Assembly (NCBI GenBank): GCA_946539625.1
Contig: CAMNHT010000024.1
Location: 1-10,850 of the forward strand
Length of the DNA: 10,850 nucleotides
Direction: 5' to 3'
Source of the DNA: an uncultured Clostridia bacterium
Lineage (GTDB): Bacteria > Bacillota_A > Clostridia > Christensenellales > CAG-138
Shown: in pieces, positions 1 through 7,569 of the stretch
Layout of the letters: the number at the start of each line of letters is the position of its first letter
How positions within the stretch are numbered: the first letter of the stretch is position 1
Made by a program: the position numbers and the translations under genes
Notes under the pieces: generated by a model
The model's database searches: none
Seen by the model: only the letters and a program-made list of their open reading frames with translations
Told to the model about the DNA's origin: nothing

Positions 1-1
1 T

Positions 2-334
2 ATTTTAGAGGCGACGAAGCGTGCATTCAACGATGCGTTCGCGAAAATGCAGACGTCGGTCACGGACGTGCTGATCGACGCGCTGACGGGGTTAAAGATC
101 CCCGCACGGCAGCACGCGCTGATCCACGGCGACGCACTGAGCTATTCGATCGCGGCAGCGTCGATCGTTGCGAAGGTCGAGCGTGACCGCTATATGCGCG
201 AGCAGGACGCAATATACCCGATGTACGGCTTTGCACAGAACAAGGGCTACGGTACGAAAGCGCACATGGACGCGATCAGAGAATTCGGTCCGTGTCCGCT
301 GCATCGACGCTCGTTCCTTAAAAACCTGCTATGA
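2..334 (+). CDS. rnhB: Ribonuclease HII, C-terminal part (cut by window edge)
   Basis: RNase HII cleaves the RNA strand of RNA/DNA hybrids and incises at ribonucleotides misincorporated in DNA; it is cytosolic and metal dependent. The frame is open from base 2 and gives 110 residues before TGA at 332-334; the start and the N-terminal DEAGRG-type motif lie outside the window. Visible hallmarks are VLID (fragment residues 23-26), the [14 protein letters not shown] block (49-62) whose final Asp is a catalytic metal ligand in this family, then GYGT and the terminal HRRSF (101-105). The first in-window ATG (47) is internal, because family-like sequence (ILEATKRAF) continues upstream of it. The stop overlaps the yraN start as ATGA, implying translational coupling. 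Identity is confident; only completeness is unknown. Confidence 0.95.
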   Translation: MLEATKRAFNDAFAKMQTSVTDVLIDALTGLKIPARQHALIHGDALSYSIAAASIVAKVERDRYMREQDAIYPMYGFAQNKGYGTKAHMDAIREFGPCPLHRRSFLKNLL

Positions 335-681
335 CGACGGCGGAGATCGGAAGAACCGGCGAACAGCTCGCCGCGCGGTCTCTTCGGCGCAGCGGCTATC
401 GCATCCTTGCAAAAAACTGGCGGTCCCATCGATACGAGATCGATATCATTGCGCGGGAACGGCGCACGGGAACCATCGTGTTCGCCGAAGTCAAAACGCG
501 AACGCCGGGCAGCTTCGGACGCCCCGCGGACGCGGTGGATCGGGACAAGCGGCAGTTTTTGCGGCTTGCCGCACAGAGCTGGCTTTTGCAGAACGGCGGA
601 TTGGAGCAGCCCGCGCGCTTCGACGTGATCGAAGTCCTGCTGCCCGAAAAGACGGTCAACCATATCGTCAACGCCTTTTAG
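331..681 (+). CDS. yraN: YraN / UPF0102 family endonuclease-fold protein
   Basis: This is a 116-residue protein, the usual length of the family. The family has a restriction-endonuclease-like fold; its cellular role is not firmly established, though a link to DNA or Holliday-junction processing is suspected. The sequence shows the family pattern in order: [12 protein letters not shown] at 7-18, [10 protein letters not shown] at 22-31, EIDIIA at 36-41, VFAEVKTR at 50-57, FGRPADAVD at 62-70 and RFDVIEV at 96-102. E36, D38, E53 and K55 fit a PD-(D/E)xK-like nuclease core. The ATG at 331 overlaps the rnhB stop (ATGA), the common order in Bacillota and elsewhere. A new promoter begins two bases after its stop, so this is probably the last gene of its transcription unit. 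Confidence 0.93.
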   Translation: MTTAEIGRTGEQLAARSLRRSGYRILAKNWRSHRYEIDIIARERRTGTIVFAEVKTRTPGSFGRPADAVDRDKRQFLRLAAQSWLLQNGGLEQPARFDVIEVLLPEKTVNHIVNAF

Positions 682-682
682 C

Positions 683-711
683 TTGCCGTGTGAGAAGGCA
701 TGTGATATACT
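683..711 (+). promoter_or_regulatory. Promoter of the glycosyltransferase operon
   Basis: A -35 box TTGCCG (683-688) and a -10 box TATACT (706-711) are separated by exactly 17 bases. A TG at 703-704 gives an extended -10. The site fills the only gap upstream of the gene starting at 744, giving a leader of roughly 25 bases. It suggests the glycosyltransferase genes are transcribed separately from rnhB-yraN. No operator-like repeat is visible around it. Confidence 0.7.
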
Positions 712-730
712 GATTTGAAACACAGAGATC

Positions 731-735
731 GGAGG
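731..735 (+). promoter_or_regulatory. Shine-Dalgarno GGAGG that decides a TTG start
   Basis: GGAGG sits 8 bases before TTG at 744-746. No ATG or GTG start in this frame is nearby, and translation from the TTG gives a basic N-terminus, a hydrophobic core and a lipobox. The TTG is therefore the likely initiation codon of the first glycosyltransferase gene. Confidence 0.75.
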
Positions 736-743
736 ATCGGATC

Positions 744-3281
744 TTGCGAAAGCTTTTCCGAATTTGGATCATTCTGCTTGCGGCCGTTTTACTCGCAGGC
801 TTTTTGGGGTGCAGTCGGGCAAAGTCCGGTTCCGGTATTGCAGGCGAAGCGACCGATTTTGACCTGAGCGAAACGACGGACGGCGTTCCGAACGGCTGGC
901 ATATGGACTCCTACGAAGGCGGATACCGCATCGTTTCGGAAAACGGCGCGTTCGGCTTTGAAACGCGCGGCGCGGACGACTGTCGGCTCTGCCGCACGGT
1001 CGACGTCAAACCGGAGACGCGCTACGTTTTATCCGCGGACATCCGCACGGAAGCCGTGCGGGACGGACAGGGCGCGACGCTTTCGATCGACAATTTCGCA
1101 ATCGACGGCAGCTATATCTATTCCGAAGCGCTGTTCGGCACAAACGACTGGACGCCGGTCGTGCTGGCGTTCCGCACCGCGGAATCGCAGGAATCGGTAA
1201 TGCTTGCGCTGCGGCTCGGCGGGTATTCCGCGGAATCGAGCGGCAGCGTGTGGTTCCGTAACGTCCGGCTTGAACAGAACGACAATGCGCCGGCGGCGTT
1301 TCAGAATCTTGTAACGGAGACGTATTCGGACGAGGAAGAAGACCGCACAAAGGAGGACTATGAAAACGTCTTCACGGTGATCTTCTGGATGGGCGCCATT
1401 GCGACGATCGTGCTGCTGTTCGGCATTCGCCCGTGGGCGAACGGAATCGCACGTCAAAATGACGAAGATGTGCAAAAGTATATGATCTTCGTCGTCCTCG
1501 TAATAATCGGACTGGTCGTGCGTTTCGTACTCTGCGCAGTCTTCAAGGGACACGCGACGGACATGCTCTGCTGGCAGGGCTGGGGGAGAATGGTCGCAAC
1601 GCAGGGACCGAGCCGGTTCTATGTGGACAACTGGTGCGATTACCCGCCGGGATATATGCTTGTGTGCGGGATTCTGTACCGCATCGCCTCGATCTTTCCG
1701 GAGGGTCCGTTTAAGCTGTTCGTCTATATGGTCCCGGCATTCCTTTGCGACGTGCTGTCGGGCTTTTTGATCCTGAACCGTGCAAAGCGTTTTGCACTCG
1801 GGGACAAGCTTGCAGTGCTGCTTGCGGGACTCATCGTGCTGAATCCCGCGGCGGTGTTCCTTTCCGGCGCATGGGGACAGATCGATTCGATCCTCACCGT
1901 GCTTCTCTTAGGCACGTTCCTGTTGCTGAACATGAGCCGCGAAAAGCCGTATTACCGGCTGCTTGCGGGACTTTTATACGGGCTTGCGATCGTCATGAAA
2001 TGGCAGGCGCTGATCTTCGGACCGGTGCTTGCGCTGATGTACGTCATGACCGGCGTCGATCAGGTCGGCACGAAAAAGTTTAAAGACCACGTGATCTGGT
2101 CCGTTGCGGCGGTCGGCGGCGCGGTCAGCGTACTGCTGCTGTTTTCCGTATTGTTTATGGGCGACGGTATGAACATTCTTTGGATGGTCGAACGCTTCCA
2201 AAGCGCTTCCGGCGGCTATGATTACGCTTCGATCGAGGCATATAACTATATGACCTTGTTCGGCGGCAACTGGACGAAGGCGAACAGCGCGCTGTTCGGC
2301 AGCGCGAACATCGGAGGAATGCTTCTGAAGACCAACGAGCTGTTTTCGAAGGTCGCGCTGCTTGTCGGCTTTTCGACGCTTGTGCTGCGCGCATGGAACG
2401 AAATGCGCATGCGCAGGGAGGATCAGCCGAATCATGCGTTTTTCGAGCTTTTGATCGCCGCGGTCTTCTCGGGACTTCTGTACCTGCTCCGATTCGTGGC
2501 AAAGAGCTTTGTTGCCGACAGCGTCGGCGCAAACGCGCTTCTTGAAGCAATTGCCGCGTTCCCGTTGTACGGCCTTTTCATGATCGGCATATTCCTCTAT
2601 ATTGTGAATCGCGAAAGGCAGGGCAGATCGTTTGCGGATTGGATCAAAGCGGGAGACGTGACCGTCACCGGTGCTTTGACGATGTTTGCCGCGCTGTGCG
2701 TTTTTGTGCTGACATGGGTGCTCGGCGCAACGATGAAGCTCTTCGGCGGCGTGCTCACGTGGCATACCTTCGGCGTCATCGGGATCGTCGGCGCAGGCGC
2801 GCTCACGGTTATGCTCTTTATCCTGTATTGGAACAGGCATAAAAAGGCAAACTATTCGCTGTATACGAACCGCGGTCTGATCTTCCTGCTTGCGGCATGC
2901 TTCTGCGTGTGGGTATTCACGTTCGGGCATTATATGCACGAACGCTATATCTTCCCGGCGCTCATGCTGCTGCTGTTTGCGTATGCCTTTGATCGCGATC
3001 AGCACAAGCTTGCGGCGTTTTCGATGCTGACCGTCACAACGTTTATGAATGAAATGATGGCAATGTTTGTAGTCTCCGACGGCGCGAAGGATCTGATCCG
3101 CGGCGGCGCGATCCATAATCAGCTGATCGCAGTGATTTCGCTTCTGGAGTTTTGCGCAGCCATGTATCTGACTGCGATCTGTTTCCGGAAAGCGCTTGCG
3201 TTCGATCCGTCCGATCCGACGGGCGAAAGGACGATCATGGGAGAGAAGCTGCCGACGCAGAAACGCAGCGGACGGAGGTGA
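744..3281 (+). CDS. Gpi18-like GT-C glycosyltransferase with lipobox and carbohydrate-binding-like ectodomain
   Basis: This is an 845-residue polytopic membrane protein starting at TTG. Residues 1-23 are a signal peptide ending in FLGC, a weak lipobox that would lipidate C23. Residues about 35-180 form a soluble beta-rich domain (NGW near 50, WFRNVRLEQ near 170-178) resembling CBM4/9-type sugar-binding modules. A membrane segment follows at about 208-228, a basic cytosolic loop (RPWANGIAR), then the GT-C core from about 247. Core motifs are HATD (270-273, likely catalytic Asp in the first outer loop), DYPPGY (299-304), AWGQIDS (376-382), MKWQ (418-421) and HYMHERY (729-735), as in Gpi18/PIG-V-like bacterial mannosyltransferases (COG5542 type). 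GT-C enzymes move sugar from a polyprenyl-phosphate donor on the outer membrane face. Sugar and acceptor are unknown. The next gene starts 5 bases downstream and its Shine-Dalgarno overlaps this gene's end. Confidence 0.82.
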   Translation: MRKLFRIWIILLAAVLLAGFLGCSRAKSGSGIAGEATDFDLSETTDGVPNGWHMDSYEGGYRIVSENGAFGFETRGADDCRLCRTVDVKPETRYVLSADIRTEAVRDGQGATLSIDNFAIDGSYIYSEALFGTNDWTPVVLAFRTAESQESVMLALRLGGYSAESSGSVWFRNVRLEQNDNAPAAFQNLVTETYSDEEEDRTKEDYENVFTVIFWMGAIATIVLLFGIRPWANGIARQNDEDVQKYMIFVVLVIIGLVVRFVLCAVFKGHATDMLCWQGWGRMVATQGPSRFYVDNWCDYPPGYMLVCGILYRIASIFPEGPFKLFVYMVPAFLCDVLSGFLILNRAKRFALGDKLAVLLAGLIVLNPAAVFLSGAWGQIDSILTVLLLGTFLLLNMSREKPYYRLLAGLLYGLAIVMKWQALIFGPVLALMYVMTGVDQVGTKKFKDHVIWSVAAVGGAVSVLLLFSVLFMGDGMNILWMVERFQSASGGYDYASIEAYNYMTLFGGNWTKANSALFGSANIGGMLLKTNELFSKVALLVGFSTLVLRAWNEMRMRREDQPNHAFFELLIAAVFSGLLYLLRFVAKSFVADSVGANALLEAIAAFPLYGLFMIGIFLYIVNRERQGRSFADWIKAGDVTVTGALTMFAALCVFVLTWVLGATMKLFGGVLTWHTFGVIGIVGAGALTVMLFILYWNRHKKANYSLYTNRGLIFLLAACFCVWVFTFGHYMHERYIFPALMLLLFAYAFDRDQHKLAAFSMLTVTTFMNEMMAMFVVSDGAKDLIRGGAIHNQLIAVISLLEFCAAMYLTAICFRKALAFDPSDPTGERTIMGEKLPTQKRSGRR
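3274..3278 (+). promoter_or_regulatory. Shine-Dalgarno that sets the PMT-family start
   Basis: GGAGG at 3274-3278 lies 8 bases before ATG 3287. This argues against the longer in-frame extension starting at 3152, which overlaps the upstream gene and adds 45 charged, non-conserved residues. The site lies inside the last codons of the preceding gene, so the two genes are probably translationally coupled. Confidence 0.8.
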
Positions 3282-3286
3282 GCGGT

Positions 3287-5446
3287 ATGGATTTCAAGAG
3301 ATTCCGAAAAGAGATCGGCGCGGAGGACGGCCGCCGCATGACAAAGCGTGATTACATCGTGCTGCTCGTGCTGCTTGCCGTGTATTCCCTCGTCGCATTC
3401 TTAAACCTCGGTTCCGTTTCTTCGCCCGAAACCGTGTGGACTGCTGAGCCCGGTACGACGGTGATCGTCGATCTCGGCGACATGTACGACGTGACCGAGC
3501 TTCGATTCTACGGCAGCATTGCCGAGGGTGAGCTTGAGATTTATGATGAGAGCGCGTTTATCAACGATTATTTCACTCCGGGCGAGACCGAACCGCTGGC
3601 AACCTTTGAACAGGACAACGGCGATATGTACAAATGGACAGAGCTTTCGCTGGAGACCGAAACGCGGTATCTGATCCTGTACGCGGCAAGCGGGAAGATC
3701 TCGATGAATGAAATGGCGGTGTTGGACGGCGAAACGCTGCTCCCCGCGACTGTGTACGATCCCAAGGGCGGCGCGGAAAAGCTTCTGGATGAGCAGGGAA
3801 AGGTCGCGCTGAATCCTTCCTATCTCGACGACATGTATTTCGACGAGATCTACCATGCGCGCACCGCGTATGAGATCGTTCAAAACGACGATCTTCTGCG
3901 AAGCGAGGGACTCGAAGCCGCTTCACGTGACGGGTATTCGATTTACGAATGGACGCATCCGTCTCTCGGAAAGCTTTTGATCGCCGTCGGCATCCGCATC
4001 TTCGGCATGACGCCGTTCGGCTGGCGATTCTCCGGTACGTTCTTCGGCGTATTGATCCTTGCGGTGCTGTATGTGCTCGCAAAGCGGATCTTCCGCCGCA
4101 CGGATTACGCGTTTATCACCGCCGCGCTGTTTGCCGCGGACTGTATGCACTTTGCGCAGACGCGCATCGCTACGATCGACACCTACGCGCTGTTCTTTAC
4201 GCTTCTGATGTTCCTGTTCATGGGCGATTATATCGCCGAGGATTTCGAAAAGCGCCCGTATTGGAAAAAGCTTGCGCTGCTGGGAATGTCGGGACTGATG
4301 TTCGGACTCGGCGTTGCATCGAAATGGACGTGCCTCTATTCCGGCGCGGGGCTTGCGGTGCTGTATTTCGGCGACCTCATCTATAATCTCATCCGCATCA
4401 TCCGCGAACGGAAGCAACAGCCGAAGGACGAGCGCAAAAAACTGCCGGTCAATGTGCTTGCCTATCTTCCGGTGTTGTTTGTGCTCGGCGTGATCGTGCT
4501 GCACCTTTCGGGACGCTGGCTGAATGCCGCGGATTATCAGTTCCGCTCCTACGTCAGGGGACAGTACGTCATGCGGACGAACGCGCAGTACGGCGTCGAT
4601 ACGATCAATAAGGTCTTTCTGCAGCCGTGGTTTTACGGCACGCTGCTGATTCTCATCGGCGTTTCGATCGCCTCGGCGGTCGTGTTCCGCGCCGTGTTCC
4701 GCAAGCGCGAGGACGTCGATCTTTCGCTCAATAACCTGTTCATGACGCCGGTGTGGTGCTGCCTGTTCTTTATTGTGATCCCGATTGCGTTGTACGCGGT
4801 CACGAACTACTGCTACTACATCACGGACAACTGTACGACGCTTTCTAAAGCGCTCGAAACACTGTGGCGGAAGCAGGAGAGTATGTATCGCTACCACGCG
4901 GACCTTGACGCGACGCACATGTGCCAGTCGATGTGGTATCAGTGGCCGCTTGCGCAGAAGTCTGTCTGGTTCTATTCGGGCTATCCGTCGTACATCAACG
5001 ACGCGGGAAAAGAAGTGAAGCTGCTGTCCAACATCTCCAGCACGGGCAATCCGGCGGTTTGGTACGTCTCCGCGTTCGGTGCGGTGTTCGCGGTCGTCGA
5101 ATGGTTCAGAAATCCCGCCTGCAAAAAGGATCGCGCGTTCCTCCTTGTGTTCGTCGGCATCCTCGCGGGGCTTCTGCCGTGGGCGCTTGTCACGCGCTGC
5201 GTGTTCCTGTATCACTATTTCTCGACGATCCCGTTTGTGATGCTTTTGACGATGCTGCTTCTTTACTATGTTGAAAAGAAGTACCCGCGCACGGCGTGGT
5301 TCAAGTGGGCGTGGCTCGTCGCGTCGGTGATCGTGTTCCTTTTGATGCTGCCTGCGGTTTCGGGCATTCCCGTGCCGTACGGCTACGCAAAATTCATCGA
5401 GAACGTGCTTGCACCGTTCGGAAAGGTCTATTATGTCGGCGTCTGA
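3287..5446 (+). CDS. PMT-family (dolichyl-phosphate-mannose protein mannosyltransferase-like) GT-C glycosyltransferase
   Basis: This 719-residue membrane enzyme is predicted to transfer a sugar from a polyprenyl-phosphate donor to an extracytoplasmic acceptor, often a protein Ser/Thr in this family. After a basic cytosolic N-terminus comes a membrane segment at about 23-40. A soluble beta-rich domain (about 48-165) follows, with TVIVDLGDMYDVTELRFYG (58-76), resembling discoidin/F5-8 type C modules. The PMT core then shows FDEIYHA (185-191, the acidic first-loop motif), THPSLGKLL (223-231), HFAQTRIATIDTYALFF (288-304), SKWTCLYSG (345-353), a large outer loop with THMCQSMWYQWPL (543-555), and YHYFSTIPF (642-650). 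About 11-12 membrane segments are expected. The gene lies between another GT-C enzyme and a GtrA protein. The usual bacterial PMT lacks an N-terminal ectodomain of this size. Acceptor and sugar cannot be read from sequence. Confidence 0.85.
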   Translation: MDFKRFRKEIGAEDGRRMTKRDYIVLLVLLAVYSLVAFLNLGSVSSPETVWTAEPGTTVIVDLGDMYDVTELRFYGSIAEGELEIYDESAFINDYFTPGETEPLATFEQDNGDMYKWTELSLETETRYLILYAASGKISMNEMAVLDGETLLPATVYDPKGGAEKLLDEQGKVALNPSYLDDMYFDEIYHARTAYEIVQNDDLLRSEGLEAASRDGYSIYEWTHPSLGKLLIAVGIRIFGMTPFGWRFSGTFFGVLILAVLYVLAKRIFRRTDYAFITAALFAADCMHFAQTRIATIDTYALFFTLLMFLFMGDYIAEDFEKRPYWKKLALLGMSGLMFGLGVASKWTCLYSGAGLAVLYFGDLIYNLIRIIRERKQQPKDERKKLPVNVLAYLPVLFVLGVIVLHLSGRWLNAADYQFRSYVRGQYVMRTNAQYGVDTINKVFLQPWFYGTLLILIGVSIASAVVFRAVFRKREDVDLSLNNLFMTPVWCCLFFIVIPIALYAVTNYCYYITDNCTTLSKALETLWRKQESMYRYHADLDATHMCQSMWYQWPLAQKSVWFYSGYPSYINDAGKEVKLLSNISSTGNPAVWYVSAFGAVFAVVEWFRNPACKKDRAFLLVFVGILAGLLPWALVTRCVFLYHYFSTIPFVMLLTMLLLYYVEKKYPRTAWFKWAWLVASVIVFLLMLPAVSGIPVPYGYAKFIENVLAPFGKVYYVGV

Positions 5447-5927
5447 GGGCAAAAAGAGCTTCGTGCAGCTATTGAAATTCATCCTGATCGGCGCGTCGAA
5501 TACGCTCATAGACCTCGTTGTCACGTTCGCGCTGAACGCGATCTTCGGGATCTACTATCTTGCCAAGATCATCGGCTACGCCTGCGGGATCTTAAACAGC
5601 TATTTCTGGAATTCGCGCTGGACGTTCCGCGAGGAGCGCCGCCGCGACGCGCGCGAGATCCTTACGTTCATTGCGGTCAATCTCGTCACGCTCGGACTTT
5701 CGCTGCTTTTACAGTGGTTGCTCCGCGATCGGCTGCAGCTCGACGCATGGTGGATGGGCTTTGCGGGCGACAACCTCCTGACAAAGGTGTTGAACGGCGA
5801 GCGCTTCTGTTTGCTGCTTGCATCCGGCGTTGCGCTTTTGGTGAATTTCGCGGGCAATAAGCTGTTCGTGTTCAAAAAGCGCAGGGAAGAACCGAAAGAC
5901 AAACCGACCGGAACGACGGAGGAATAA
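5433..5927 (+). CDS. GtrA-family membrane protein (putative polyprenyl-phosphate-sugar translocase)
   Basis: This is a 164-residue protein with four predicted membrane helices (about 11-37, 41-58, 76-98 and 126-147) and a charged cytosolic tail, the standard GtrA/DPMS-like (PF04138) layout. Family signatures are KFILIGASNTLIDL (15-28) near the first helix, NSYFWNSRWTF (55-65) and NFAGNKLFVFK (138-148). GtrA proteins are thought to flip polyprenyl-phosphate-linked glucose or similar sugars across the membrane, which would supply the two upstream GT-C enzymes. The ATG at 5433 was chosen because GAAAGG lies 6 bases upstream and the family sequence begins soon after; it overlaps the preceding gene by 14 bases. 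The frame also has an ATG at 5409 that would add 8 residues deep inside the upstream gene. The exact transport role is inferred from the family. Confidence 0.87.
   Translation: MSASEGKKSFVQLLKFILIGASNTLIDLVVTFALNAIFGIYYLAKIIGYACGILNSYFWNSRWTFREERRRDAREILTFIAVNLVTLGLSLLLQWLLRDRLQLDAWWMGFAGDNLLTKVLNGERFCLLLASGVALLVNFAGNKLFVFKKRREEPKDKPTGTTEE
5918..5924 (+). promoter_or_regulatory. Strong Shine-Dalgarno of the comM-like gene
   Basis: GGAGGAA is followed directly by the gtrA stop TAA (5925-5927) and, 6 bases after the motif, by ATG 5931. The site overlaps the end of gtrA, so the ATPase gene is likely co-transcribed with the glycosyltransferase genes and translated by coupling. Confidence 0.75.
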
Positions 5928-5930
5928 GCG

Positions 5931-7454
5931 ATGCTGGCGAAGGTGGAAAGCTACGGACTCGTTGCGCTGAACGGCTATCCCGTAACGGTAGAGACGGATA
6001 TCGCTTCGGGCATGCCGAACTATGAAACGGTCGGACTGCCCGATACGGCAGTCCGCGAATCGCGCGAGCGCGTGCATGCGGCGATCCGGCACTCCGGATT
6101 TGCGTTTCCCACCGCGCGCATCACGGTCAACCTTGCGCCTGCCGACCTCAAAAAGGAAGGCTCGGTCTACGACCTGCCGATCGCGCTGTCGATCCTCGAG
6201 GCAAACGGTGATCTGAGCCCCACGCCGAAGGGCATGATCGTGCTCGGCGAGCTCGCGCTGGACGGCGCGGTGCGCCCGATCTCCGGCATTCTGCCGATGC
6301 TGATCGACGCGTATGACAAGGGCTATACAGTCTTTTACGTGCCGAAGGACAACGCGGCGGAGGCAGCATATATCCACGGAGCAACGGTATTTCCGGTCGA
6401 AAGCCTGTCCGCGCTCGTTCAGCATCTGCGCGGAGAAACGCCGATCACGCCTGCCGAAGCCAAGCCGTTCTTCGGCGGCACACATCAAAGTGCCGTCGAC
6501 TTTTCCGAGATCAAGGGGCAGAAGGCGGCAAAGCGCGCGGCGGAGGTCGCCGTTGCGGGAAATCATAACATTCTTCTCTGCGGCACGCCGGGCAGCGGCA
6601 AGACAATGCTTGCCCGCGCGATCCCGTCGATCCTGCCGGATATGACGTTTGAGGAAGCACTGGAGACCACGAAGATCCATTCGATCACCGGCGCAATGAA
6701 GGGCACCGAGGGGCTTGTCACCGAGCGGCCGTACCGTGCGCCGCATCACGGCGCAAGCGCCGCAGCGCTGATCGGCGGCGGCAATCGCGCCATGCCGGGC
6801 GAGATCAGCCTTGCGCACAACGGAGTCCTGTTTTTGGACGAGCTGCCGGAGTTTCAGCGAAACGTGCTCGAAGCGCTGCGGCAGCCGCTGGAGGACGGCT
6901 TTGTGACCGTCAGCCGTGCGGCGGCGACGGCGACGTATCCCGCACGGTTTCTGCTCGTGGCGGCGATGAACCCCTGTCCGTGCGGCAATCGCGGTTCGCG
7001 CACAAAGCCGTGCACCTGTACGGCAGCGCAGATCAAACGCTATGCGGGACGCATATCGGGACCTCTCTTGGACCGCATCGACCTGCACATTGAAATGACC
7101 GAGGTCGGCTATCGGGAGATCACCGAGCGAAAGCCCGCGGAAAGCTCGGATTCGATCCGCGCCCGCGTGACCGCGGCAAGGGCGATCCAGCGCGAGCGAT
7201 TCAAGGAGGACGGCATCCGCACGAACGCCGAAATGAACGGGCCGCTGATCCGGCGATACTGTAACCCCACCGGCGAATCCGAAACGCTCCTCAAGGACGC
7301 GTTTAAGCGCCTGCAGCTTTCGGCACGCGCATATCAGCGCGTTCTGAAGGTCGCGCGGACGATCGCGGACCTTGAAGCAAGTCCCGAGATCCGTCCCGAG
7401 CATTACGCCGAGGCAATCCAGTACCGCAGCATGTCCATGTTATCCGACCTATAA
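5931..7454 (+). CDS. comM: YifB/ComM-type Mg-chelatase-like AAA+ ATPase
   Basis: This full-length (507-residue) AAA+ protein belongs to the YifB/ComM family. ComM of Gram-negative bacteria is a hexameric helicase that promotes branch migration in natural transformation; the role of Bacillota members is less tested. The N-terminal ChlI-like domain is at about 1-170 ([14 protein letters not shown] at 35-48, [20 protein letters not shown] at 67-86). The AAA+ core holds Walker A GTPGSGKT (218-225), RPYRAPHH (266-273) and Walker B VLFLDE (299-304). A Cys cluster at 349, 351, 361 and 363 (NPCPCGN...PCTC) is typical of the family and could bind zinc. SGPLLDRID (376-384) and the helical C-terminal domain with [19 protein letters not shown] (464-482) complete it. 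It sits 3 bases after gtrA. Its usual company is rnhB, yraN and dprA, all found in this window, so its place after glycosylation genes looks secondary. Confidence 0.92.
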   Translation: MLAKVESYGLVALNGYPVTVETDIASGMPNYETVGLPDTAVRESRERVHAAIRHSGFAFPTARITVNLAPADLKKEGSVYDLPIALSILEANGDLSPTPKGMIVLGELALDGAVRPISGILPMLIDAYDKGYTVFYVPKDNAAEAAYIHGATVFPVESLSALVQHLRGETPITPAEAKPFFGGTHQSAVDFSEIKGQKAAKRAAEVAVAGNHNILLCGTPGSGKTMLARAIPSILPDMTFEEALETTKIHSITGAMKGTEGLVTERPYRAPHHGASAAALIGGGNRAMPGEISLAHNGVLFLDELPEFQRNVLEALRQPLEDGFVTVSRAAATATYPARFLLVAAMNPCPCGNRGSRTKPCTCTAAQIKRYAGRISGPLLDRIDLHIEMTEVGYREITERKPAESSDSIRARVTAARAIQRERFKEDGIRTNAEMNGPLIRRYCNPTGESETLLKDAFKRLQLSARAYQRVLKVARTIADLEASPEIRPEHYAEAIQYRSMSMLSDL

Positions 7455-7511
7455 CGTTCGCATGCGCGCGGATCCGGTATGATACGGTTCAGTATGTTTC
7501 GAAAAAACTTC

Positions 7512-7540
7512 TTGACATCGATAAATATATTTGATACAAT
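7512..7540 (+). promoter_or_regulatory. Consensus promoter of the ohrR-gpx-CDF unit
   Basis: A perfect -35 box TTGACA (7512-7517) and a -10 box TACAAT (7535-7540) are separated by exactly 17 bases in a locally AT-rich stretch. The ohrR ATG is 30 bases past the -10. Such a strong promoter suits a repressed gene, and the -10 box is the left half of an OhrR-like palindrome. No clear terminator was seen between comM and this site. Confidence 0.88.
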
Positions 7541-7549
7541 ATAATTGTA
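7535..7549 (+). promoter_or_regulatory. OhrR operator (15-bp palindrome over the -10 box)
   Basis: TACAAT-ATA-ATTGTA is an inverted repeat of two perfect 6-base arms with a 3-base centre. From memory it matches the Bacillus subtilis OhrR site TACAATTNAATTGTA at every defined position but one. It covers the whole -10 box and the bases just downstream, so bound repressor would block RNA polymerase. The adjacent gene encodes an OhrR homologue, which supports autoregulation. Confidence 0.85.
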
Positions 7550-7569
7550 AAAAATAAAGAAGGCACGGT

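Noticed and set aside
674..698. Possible terminator after yraN (GCCTT pairing with AAGGC)
   Set aside because: Only five pairs with a large loop and no T tract; the same bases are better explained as a promoter.
168..713. Plus-strand open frame of 181 codons across rnhB and yraN
   Set aside because: It runs in another frame through two well-supported genes and gives an Arg-rich nonsense translation.
1974..3116. Minus-strand open frame of 380 codons opposite the Gpi18-like gene
   Set aside because: Same antisense-of-membrane-protein pattern with no family signature.
3152..3286. 45-residue N-terminal extension of the PMT-family protein
   Set aside because: It lies inside the upstream coding region; the strong GGAGG 8 bases before ATG 3287 and the membrane-protein N-terminus support the shorter form.
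3923..5524. Minus-strand open frame of 533 codons opposite the PMT-family gene
   Set aside because: Low-complexity Arg/His/Glu-rich translation complementary to a hydrophobic membrane protein; no domain and no ribosome site.
5709..7403. Long minus-strand open frame of 564 codons opposite gtrA and comM
   Set aside because: It lies antisense to clear comM motifs, has a His/Arg/Cys-rich composition unlike a real protein, and has no recognisable domain. It is a GC-rich shadow.
7455..7511. Possible terminator after comM (small repeats such as CGCATGCG and GTATGATAC)
   Set aside because: The palindromes have no room for a loop and no following T run, so termination between comM and ohrR is not demonstrated.
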